From Treponema bryantii (GTDB taxonomy: Bacteria; Spirochaetota; Spirochaetia; Treponematales; Treponemataceae), in assembly GCF_900111035.1 (NCBI RefSeq), contig NZ_FOFU01000001.1:124001-188000 (forward strand): a stretch of 64,000 nucleotides of DNA, in the 5' to 3' direction. A program made the position numbers and the translations under genes. Shown here piece after piece: positions 57,997 to 64,000 of this stretch. The notes below the pieces were generated by a model. It was not told where the DNA came from. It saw only the letters and a list, made by a program, of their open reading frames with translations, and did not search any database. The first letter of the stretch is position 1. Every line of letters begins with the position of its first letter.

Positions 57997-59268
57997 ATGG
58001 CAGATGGAAAAGTAGTCGGACTTGATATTGGAACAAGTATGATTCGCGTGGCTATAGGAGAGATAGATCCTGACACAGGAAATATCCGCATAGCCGGAAC
58101 CGCATCCAGAAAATCAGCCGGACTTCGCAACGGTGTAATTGTAAATATTGAAGATGCAAAAAATGCCATTAAAGAGACAATAGATGCCGCAGAACAGAAT
58201 GCGGGTACAACAGTAGAATCTGTAATTACAGCAATCGGCGGTTCTCAGATTGAAAGTCAGAATTCACGTGGAACAGTTCCGGTTTCAAGTGCAAATAAAT
58301 CAACAAAAGAAATTTCCCGCGCAGATGTAGAGCGTGTAATTGAATGCGCTACTGCAATTAAAGTACCAGATGACCGTGAAAAGCTTCATGTAATTCCACA
58401 GAATTATATTGTAGATGGAATTGGCGGCATTCAGGATCCTATCCACCGTATGGGAACCCGTCTTGAGGCTGAAGTTCATATTGTCACAGCGGCAAAAACA
58501 ATCATTCAGAATATTCGTTCCTGCATTTCCCGATCAGATTATATTCTTGATGGGGTAATGCTTAAAACTCTTGCACAGACTCAGTCTGTTTGTCATCAGG
58601 ATGAAATGGAGCTTGGTTCCATTTTGATTGATATGGGTGCGGGAACTACAGATGTTCTCTTGCTTTTGAAGGGTGCTCCTATCGGAACTTTCTCAATTCC
58701 AGTTGGTGGAAATCTTGTAACAAATGATATTTCTGTTGTCGGCGGTATTTCAACTGCTGCTGCAGAAAAAATTAAAATTGAAAACGGCTGCTGCTGGGTA
58801 GATTCAATTACAAAAGATACAGATCTTGATGTAATTCTTCCTGGTGTTGGAGGTCGTGCTCCTGAAATCATGAAAAAGAGCCAGCTTGCTCAGATTATTC
58901 AGGCTCGTGTAGAACAGATTTTTACTCTTGTAAAAGTAGCTCTTAAAAAGAATGTCGGAGATTCTATTAAAGAACTCTCTGGAAATATTATTCTCACCGG
59001 TGGCGGCGCAATGATGGAAGGTGTAATTGATCTTGCGCAGAAAGTGTTCCATACAACTTCTGTTCGTCTTGGAGTGCCTGAAAGTCTTGGTGGAATTGAA
59101 GAAGACTATAAGAGACCTGATTTTGCAACAGTAATTGGTCTGGTCCTTGCAAATAAATCTCTTGCAAGTGGTAAAGACAGAAGCCGCAGAACAAAAGGTC
59201 GTCCTGTGCATAAGGAAAAGCAGAAGGGTGAGAGTGTTCTGAAGAAGATATTTAAATCATTATTCTGA
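57997..59268 (+). CDS. ftsA: cell division protein FtsA
   Basis: A 423-residue actin-like protein that anchors FtsZ at the membrane. ATPase signatures: VVGLDIGTSMIRVAIGE (phosphate 1), SILIDMGAGTTDVLLL (phosphate 2) and NIILTGGGAMMEGVIDLA (adenosine). The C-terminus is basic and ends in KGESVLKKIFKSLF, an amphipathic helix that serves as membrane target. The binding site CAGAGG lies before ATG 57997. A 62-base gap with a -10 box and two hairpins separates it from ftsZ. Confidence 0.96.
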   Translation: MADGKVVGLDIGTSMIRVAIGEIDPDTGNIRIAGTASRKSAGLRNGVIVNIEDAKNAIKETIDAAEQNAGTTVESVITAIGGSQIESQNSRGTVPVSSANKSTKEISRADVERVIECATAIKVPDDREKLHVIPQNYIVDGIGGIQDPIHRMGTRLEAEVHIVTAAKTIIQNIRSCISRSDYILDGVMLKTLAQTQSVCHQDEMELGSILIDMGAGTTDVLLLLKGAPIGTFSIPVGGNLVTNDISVVGGISTAAAEKIKIENGCCWVDSITKDTDLDVILPGVGGRAPEIMKKSQLAQIIQARVEQIFTLVKVALKKNVGDSIKELSGNIILTGGGAMMEGVIDLAQKVFHTTSVRLGVPESLGGIEEDYKRPDFATVIGLVLANKSLASGKDRSRRTKGRPVHKEKQKGESVLKKIFKSLF

Positions 59269-59325
59269 TATTGTATAATTAAATCACTTAAAAAGTGTAC
59301 GCTTGGGGAAGCGTTTGAGTGGGAG
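59251..59325 (+). promoter_or_regulatory. Internal promoter and structured leader of ftsZ
   Basis: TTTAAA (59251-59256), 17-base spacer, TATAAT (59274-59279) spans the end of ftsA. The leader then holds two small hairpins, CACTT-AAA-AAGTG (59285-59297) and ACGCTT-GGGG-AAGCGT (59299-59314), just before GGGAGG and the ftsZ start. Confidence 0.55.
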
Positions 59326-59330
59326 GAAAT

Positions 59331-60683
59331 ATGGGAAATCTTGGCATTTCAATCGTAGACGATGAAACTGGTTATGAGGCAGAAGCTTCTGGCTGCAGCC
59401 CTACCGTAATTAAGGTAGTTGGTTGTGGTGGCGGCGGTTCAAACGCTGTAAACAGAATGATTTTCCGCGAGCTTAGCAACGTAGATTTTATCGTTCTTAA
59501 TACTGACTTACAGGCTCTCGGCCGTTCACGTGCTGCTACAAAGCTTGCAATCGGACAGAAAGTAACAAAAGGTCTCGGAGCTGGTGGTAAACCTGAAGTA
59601 GGTGAACAGGCAGCTGAAGAAGACAAAGAGCTTATTACAAATGAGCTCCGTGGTGCAGATATGGTATTCATCACAGCCGGAATGGGTGGTGGAACAGGAA
59701 CTGGTTCTGCTCCAGTTGTTGCACGTATTGCAAAAGAACTTGGATGTCTTACTGTTGCCGTTGTTACAACTCCTTTTGAATTTGAAGGAAATGTTCGTAT
59801 GCGACAGGCTCAGGAAGGTCTTAAAAAACTTCACGAACAGGTTGACTCTCTCATTGTTATCCCAAACGAACAGCTTTTCAAAAATATTGATAAAAACCTT
59901 ACTGTAAAAGAATCCTTCAGAAAGGCAGACGAAGTACTCTGTCAGGGTGTTGAAGGTATTTCAAATATCATTACAAACCCTGGTGATGTAAATACTGACT
60001 TTGCAGATGTTCGCAATGCAATGGCCGGACAGGGTAATGCAATCTTTGGAATTGGTATTGGTGAAGGTGAAAACCGTGCTACAGACGCTGCTTACAATGC
60101 AATTCATAATCCAATGCTTGAGAATTCTAAGATTGACGGAGCAAAGAATCTCCTTGTTAATATCTGTGCATCAGAAGAAATTACACTTGCTGAGGTTGGA
60201 GAAATCTGTAAGATTGTTTCAGCTTCTGCAGATAAAGATTATAACATGTTCTGGGGACAGGTTACTCAGCCAGAACTTGAGGGTAAAATCAGCGTAACTG
60301 TAATAGCTACAGGTTTTGAAGATACAGGAAGAATTGCTGTTGAAAAACAGGAAGCTGTACCAGAGGTTAAATCTGAACCAAAACCAGTTAGAGAAGATAC
60401 TTTCAGCCTGAATGATATGAACAGTATTCTTCATAAGACAGGTTCATCTACTGGTTCTGCTCTTGGTGGAGAATTTGTTGCATCTCACAGCATTCCAAAA
60501 ACTCCTGACGCAGAAAAGAAAGGTTCACTTGTAGAAGGAATCTTCAGCGAAGAAAATACATCTTCTTCAGGATCTGGTTCTTTTGCACCTCCAGCAGGAT
60601 TCATTCCTGATGAAAATGATCTTGTAAAACCTGCAATCTGGAATAAAAGCGAATACAGCAGAACAATCCGCCTGGATGACTAA
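59331..60683 (+). CDS. ftsZ: cell division protein FtsZ
   Basis: A 450-residue tubulin homologue that forms the division ring. GTP-binding sites: VVGCGGGGSNAVNRM, the tubulin signature GMGGGTGTGSAPVVA, and the T7 loop DFADVRNAM with the catalytic Asp. After residue ~330 a long variable, Ser/Glu-rich linker leads to a C-terminal peptide (DLVKPAIWNKSEYSRTIRLD) that differs from the usual KxxxxIPAFLR-type ending. The N-terminus has a ~30-residue extension. ATG 59331 lies 5 bases after GGGAGG; a GTG 12 bases upstream overlaps that site and is less likely. Confidence 0.97.
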   Translation: MGNLGISIVDDETGYEAEASGCSPTVIKVVGCGGGGSNAVNRMIFRELSNVDFIVLNTDLQALGRSRAATKLAIGQKVTKGLGAGGKPEVGEQAAEEDKELITNELRGADMVFITAGMGGGTGTGSAPVVARIAKELGCLTVAVVTTPFEFEGNVRMRQAQEGLKKLHEQVDSLIVIPNEQLFKNIDKNLTVKESFRKADEVLCQGVEGISNIITNPGDVNTDFADVRNAMAGQGNAIFGIGIGEGENRATDAAYNAIHNPMLENSKIDGAKNLLVNICASEEITLAEVGEICKIVSASADKDYNMFWGQVTQPELEGKISVTVIATGFEDTGRIAVEKQEAVPEVKSEPKPVREDTFSLNDMNSILHKTGSSTGSALGGEFVASHSIPKTPDAEKKGSLVEGIFSEENTSSSGSGSFAPPAGFIPDENDLVKPAIWNKSEYSRTIRLDD

Positions 60684-60691
60684 CTTGTTGA

Positions 60692-61570
60692 ATGACTAAG
60701 GATATTTTTTTGAATCAGTTTTATACGGATCTTCTCCTTGTAAAACGTGATTCAAAACAGACTGCAATAACATATAAGATTTCTGCAGAAGAATTTCTGG
60801 ACTGGCTTGCTACCGAAAGAATTAAACTGAAAGATGTGTCCGTCCAGAACTTATTGTATTATCTTATAAAAAGGCAGACTGACGGTTGTTCTGAACTTAC
60901 AATAGCTAAGGATATTTCAGGAATAAGGGCATTGGGTGACTATCTTGTCCGCAAAGGTATGTGGGAAGAAAATGTTGCTCTTGCACTGGATAAGCCAAAG
61001 GCTGCAAAGCATCTTCCCAAGGTGCTTTCAGTTGAACAGATTGATTCTCTCTTAGGCTGCATTGATACTTCCACTCCAAGCGGTAAGAGAGATGACGCTC
61101 TTTTTGAGCTTATTTATTCCTGTGGACTTCGTATTAGTGAAGCCTGTACACTGCTGCTGGCAAATGTTCATCTTGATGAAAAACTGATTCTTGTGCGGGG
61201 TAAAGGTGATAAAGAGAGAATTGTTCCTTTTGGAGACCGGGCTCTTGAAAAAATTCTTGTGTATCTTAATGAAGTTCGGCCCGAACTTGTAAAGGGACGT
61301 AATGTGCCTGAGCTTTTTGTAAATTACAGAGGCCAGCCAATTTCACGGAAGGGAGTATGGAAGCGTTTTCAGGAGCTGGAAGCGCTCAGTGGAGTAGAAG
61401 CAAAGGTTCATACCCTCCGGCATTCGTTTGCAACTCATCTTTTGAGTGGTGGGGCTGATTTACGTTCCGTACAGGAACTTTTGGGCCATAGTGATTTAAG
61501 TACGACGACTATTTACACGCATGTTACAGACCGTCAGCTGGAAGATGCGCATGAGAAGTATTTTAGGTGA
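60692..61570 (+). CDS. XerC/XerD-type tyrosine recombinase
   Basis: A 292-residue site-specific recombinase. N-terminal SAM-like domain (~1-95), catalytic domain with Arg in SCGLRISEACTLL, the Lys in RGKGDKERIVPF, HTLRHSFATHLLSGG (His-x-x-Arg), LGHSDLSTTTIYTHV with His and nucleophile Tyr. Size and place next to ftsZ fit the housekeeping enzyme that resolves chromosome dimers at dif; XerC and XerD cannot be told apart here. It starts 8 bases after ftsZ without a clear ribosome binding site, so translation may be coupled. Its last codons, TTT AGG TGA, lie inside a repeat. Confidence 0.9.
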   Translation: MTKDIFLNQFYTDLLLVKRDSKQTAITYKISAEEFLDWLATERIKLKDVSVQNLLYYLIKRQTDGCSELTIAKDISGIRALGDYLVRKGMWEENVALALDKPKAAKHLPKVLSVEQIDSLLGCIDTSTPSGKRDDALFELIYSCGLRISEACTLLLANVHLDEKLILVRGKGDKERIVPFGDRALEKILVYLNEVRPELVKGRNVPELFVNYRGQPISRKGVWKRFQELEALSGVEAKVHTLRHSFATHLLSGGADLRSVQELLGHSDLSTTTIYTHVTDRQLEDAHEKYFR

Positions 61571-61715
61571 TAGGTAATAGGTTTTAGGTGATAGGGAGCA
61601 GGCGTTGCGGGCGGCGTTTGAGCCCGCAGAGGGGGTAGCGAGCAACGTAGTGCGAGCGAGGGGGAGACTTCCCCCTAATAATCCTAGAACCTGGAACCTA
61701 ACACCTGGAACCTAT
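61563..61715. repeat. GC-rich hairpin repeat, copy B, with flanking repeats
   Basis: TTTTAGGTGATAGG occurs twice (about 61561 and 61582). Then comes a G-rich core with GCGGGC/GCCCGC, the 13-mer AGAGGGGGTAGCG (61628-61640) shared with 50056-50068, GCGAGCGAGG and GGGGG-AGACTT-CCCCC. On the right stands the inverse motif CTAGAACCTGGAACCT. It overlaps the last codons of the xer gene and fills the gap to the TPR gene. Confidence 0.75.
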
Positions 61716-61732
61716 AAAAAGGAGACATAATA

Positions 61733-62452
61733 ATGAAAAGATTAATTCCTTTAGTGATATTCGCTGTAGTTTTGATAACCTCATGCCGCGTCTCTAACAA
61801 GCAGATTATCCGTCAGCAGCATCTAGAAGAAGGTGTTGAAAGCCCGACAACTGTTGAAGAACTAAAAGATGCTATTGAAAAATATCAGAAAAGAGTAGCA
61901 GATATTCAGCTGGCACAGAGTCAGATTGGAATCTGGTATAAAATCCTTGGAACCCGTTATCTTGATCAGAAAATGTACGGAGAGGCTTTAAAATGCTTCC
62001 AGGAGGCCCTTCAGTACTATCCAAATAATCAGAATTTGTATTATTATGTAGGTGTGTGTGCAGGCTATATGTCGCATGCAGCAATGGACTTTGGTGGCAG
62101 CGGAAGCACCGAGGTAAAATACAATTACCTTAAACTTGCAGAAGAAGCTTACCTTAGAGCCATTGATATTGAAGACAGATATGTGCGCGCTTTATACGGA
62201 CTTGGCGTGCTGTATGTGTTTGAGCTTGATGAACCGGCAAAGGCAATTCCACATCTTGAAAAGGCTCTTTCAATAGACACCAAAAATATTGACGCCATGT
62301 TTGTACTTGCAAGGGCATATTATTCAAATTATGATTTTGAAAAATCTGCTGCAATGTACGATAAAATCATAAACACCACAAAATCCGCCGAGAAAAAAGC
62401 AACCGCAGAGGAGAACAAAAAAACAGTTTTAGATGCAGCATATTCTAACTGA
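61733..62452 (+). CDS. TPR-repeat lipoprotein
   Basis: A 239-residue protein with a lipoprotein signal (lipobox ITSC, Cys18) and several tetratricopeptide units: KMYGEALKCFQEALQYYPNNQNLYYYVG, LKLAEEAYLRAIDIEDRYVRALYGLGVLY, PAKAIPHLEKALSIDTKNIDAMFVLARAY and DFEKSAAMYDKIIN. It is thus an envelope-anchored scaffold protein of unknown partner. The site AAGGAGA lies 6 bases before ATG 61733. Its 3' end overlaps dprA by 20 bases. A gene of this kind sits at the same place in other treponemes as far as I recall. Confidence 0.85.
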   Translation: MKRLIPLVIFAVVLITSCRVSNKQIIRQQHLEEGVESPTTVEELKDAIEKYQKRVADIQLAQSQIGIWYKILGTRYLDQKMYGEALKCFQEALQYYPNNQNLYYYVGVCAGYMSHAAMDFGGSGSTEVKYNYLKLAEEAYLRAIDIEDRYVRALYGLGVLYVFELDEPAKAIPHLEKALSIDTKNIDAMFVLARAYYSNYDFEKSAAMYDKIINTTKSAEKKATAEENKKTVLDAAYSN

Positions 62453-63497
62453 TTTCGATGATTCGCTTATTCTGGCGCTTTCTGTAGCGAGAATTTCCTT
62501 TTTAGACTTTAATCAGAAAAAAAAATTATTAAAAAAACTTGACAGTCCTCATTCGCTTGCATTACAGTTTATAGAAGAAATATTAAAACTTGCAGAGTGC
62601 GGAGAGAAGCCTCGGGCTGTGTGGAATGGCCCTGAAAACCTGCGGTTGGCACAGGCAGAAGCCTGGCAATGCAAGCGTCTTGGGATAAAAATTCTTTTTC
62701 ATTATGATGAGGGATACCCGGAACCTTTACGGCAGATAGCAGATCCGCCGTTTGCTTTGTTTGTACGCGGTGATGTGTCACTTTTGAACGGTAGATGTGT
62801 TTCTGTTGTTGGAACAAGGCGGCTTAGTCAGGTTGGCCGTGAAGCGGCTAGATGTTTTGCTCATGATGCGGCTATAGATGGCTGTAATGTTGTCAGTGGC
62901 CTTGCTTCGGGTGCAGATTCGTATGCGCACCTTGGTGCGATTGATGCCTTTTATGAAAGGGCTGAAAAAAACGGTAATTACGATGGTGCCGTTCTAGGTC
63001 ACACGATTGCGGTTTTACCGAGTGCAATTGATGATATAGTGCCGCATACTAATAAGAGGCTGGGAGCCGCGGTGCTTCAGAGCGGGGGCTGTATTTTGAG
63101 CGAGTACGGGCCGGGCTCGGGGACCGGGAAGTGGCAGTTTATTGCACGGAACCGGATTGTTGCAGGGCTCTCTGAAGCTACGGTGGTTATTGAAGCACCG
63201 GCTGGCAGCGGAGCGCTTATAACTGCTGATCTGGCACTGGAAGACGGCCGCGACGTGATGTTTCATGAAGCAGCGTTTGGTGAAGCGGCTTCAAGGATTT
63301 CTGCGGTTGTACGCGAAGATCTGGAAAAGAGCTTTGCTGCAGGCCGTGTAAGCAGGTATAAAAGGGAAAATACACCGGAAAAGTTCCTTTCAGCTGGAGC
63401 CCCGGTGATAAAAGATTATAAAGACTACTGTGTCGCTCTGGCAGAACCGCCTGGTGAACGCAGTGCACCTCCCGTTCAGGGAGAACTATTTACATAA
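62433..63497 (+). CDS. dprA: DNA-processing protein DprA (Smf)
   Basis: A 354-residue DprA, which loads RecA on incoming single-stranded DNA in transformation. The Rossmann-like core is complete: [108 protein letters not shown] short insertion ([15 protein letters not shown]) sits before TIAVLPS. The N-terminal ~80 residues are helical. The start ATG 62433 overlaps the TPR gene; GAGGAG is 18 bases upstream, too far to be decisive. No other competence genes are in the window. Confidence 0.9.
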   Translation: MQHILTDFDDSLILALSVARISFLDFNQKKKLLKKLDSPHSLALQFIEEILKLAECGEKPRAVWNGPENLRLAQAEAWQCKRLGIKILFHYDEGYPEPLRQIADPPFALFVRGDVSLLNGRCVSVVGTRRLSQVGREAARCFAHDAAIDGCNVVSGLASGADSYAHLGAIDAFYERAEKNGNYDGAVLGHTIAVLPSAIDDIVPHTNKRLGAAVLQSGGCILSEYGPGSGTGKWQFIARNRIVAGLSEATVVIEAPAGSGALITADLALEDGRDVMFHEAAFGEAASRISAVVREDLEKSFAAGRVSRYKRENTPEKFLSAGAPVIKDYKDYCVALAEPPGERSAPPVQGELFT

Positions 63498-63529
63498 GAC
63501 TTAAAGGATTTTGTTACAAGGATTTTGTT

Positions 63530-64000
63530 ATGGCTAAAAAGACTAAAACTCCACAGACTCTCGTAATCGTAGAGTCTCCTACAAAAGCACACACTATTGA
63601 AAAGTATCTTGGGCCTGGCTATGTGGTTAGAGCTTCTGTAGGTCATCTTATTGATCTTCCTAAGTCTCGAATGGCTATTGATATAGAAAACGGATTCCAG
63701 CCTGAATATATTACAGTGCGCGGAAAAGCAAAGCTCTTAAAAGAACTCCAGAAGGAAGCAAAAAAATCAGAAGCTGTCCTTCTCGCATCCGATAACGACC
63801 GCGAAGGAGAGGCTATTGCCTGGCATTTGAACCGTGCTCTGCGTGATAAAACTGATGCAAAAATCAGCCGTATTGTATTCAATGAAATTACACCAACTGC
63901 AATTACAGAAGCTGTAAAGCATCCTGGTGAAATTGTAGAAGCCAAGGTAAATGCTCAGAAGGCTCGCCGCGTTCTTGACCGTCTTGTAGGTTATAACTTA
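63530..64000 (+). CDS. topA: DNA topoisomerase I, N-terminal part (partial)
   Basis: The first 157 codons of a type IA topoisomerase, open to the window edge. The TOPRIM domain is clear: [18 protein letters not shown] (catalytic Glu), [30 protein letters not shown] (the DxDxxG-type metal site; usual form ASDxDREGE), and [27 protein letters not shown]. The site CAAGGATTTTGTT lies before ATG 63530. It follows dprA by 32 bases, an order widespread in bacteria. Confidence 0.95.
   Translation, partial: MAKKTKTPQTLVIVESPTKAHTIEKYLGPGYVVRASVGHLIDLPKSRMAIDIENGFQPEYITVRGKAKLLKELQKEAKKSEAVLLASDNDREGEAIAWHLNRALRDKTDAKISRIVFNEITPTAITEAVKHPGEIVEAKVNAQKARRVLDRLVGYNL

Noticed and set aside
1-64000. tRNA, rRNA or riboswitch genes
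   Set aside because: No cloverleaf, rRNA or known riboswitch core was recognised in the gaps, which are nearly all shorter than 350 bases.

Overview
The window reads as chromosomal DNA of a free-living or gut/rumen-type Treponema (Spirochaetota). The grounds are two tandem FlaA sheath-protein genes, a cheA-cheW-cheX-cheY operon whose CheW carries the CheR-like tail known from spirochetes, and a division cluster mraZ-rsmH-ftsL-murF-ftsW-ftsQ-ftsA-ftsZ followed by xer, a TPR lipoprotein, dprA and topA, an order I recall from T. pallidum. The DNA is AT-rich. There is no rRNA, tRNA, CRISPR array or phage in it. LAYOUT. 1-3.7 kb: two diverged IS4-type elements in inverted orientation around an alpha/beta hydrolase and a patch of palindromes; the right-hand transposase is broken by a stop codon. 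3.7-8 kb (minus): psd, pssA, a flippase-like membrane protein and glyA. 8-11 kb: an AraC regulator divergent from a TIM-barrel epimerase and a Gfo/Idh oxidoreductase, probably a sugar-derivative pathway. 11-18.4 kb: methyltransferase, M28-like peptidase, LytTR/membrane-protein regulatory trio, YhcC-type radical SAM protein, and an envelope operon with a protease/beta-barrel fusion. 18.5-23.4 kb: ParE with a histone-like tail, a stand-alone condensation-fold enzyme, an ornithine carbamoyltransferase with an altered active-site motif, an ACT protein. 23.5-33.1 kb: a c-di-GMP signalling block with a membrane EAL phosphodiesterase, dGTPase (minus), and a three-gene operon of hybrid histidine kinase, FIST protein and a 1144-residue [FeFe]-hydrogenase-like/GGDEF/EAL/PAS protein. 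33-36 kb (minus): an OxlT-type transporter and a beta-barrel protein. 36-41 kb: the che operon. 41-45.6 kb: atypical and NarL-type response regulators, divergent from a cytoplasmic histidine kinase with a LacI-type sugar-binding sensor, then a split chromate transporter. 45.6-50 kb: deoD, a sugar nucleotidyltransferase, manA, fba. 50-52 kb: flaA pair. 51.8-64 kb: conserved hypothetical protein and the division cluster, running off the window in topA. HOW IT WORKS TOGETHER. Much of the window is signal transduction for motility: CheA/W/X/Y, two EAL proteins, three kinases or regulator sets, and the FlaA sheath. The most unusual item is the hydrogenase-like protein at 29658-33092. It keeps the four H-cluster cysteines but has lost the proton-relay cysteine, as sensory hydrogenases do, and is fused to an EAL domain, so it may couple H2 or redox state to c-di-GMP breakdown. 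A second pattern is that several genes, mostly signalling ones, have a -10 box only 6-9 bases before the start codon and no Shine-Dalgarno sequence, which suggests leaderless mRNAs. Four exact decamer repeats before mraZ look like a textbook MraZ operator.
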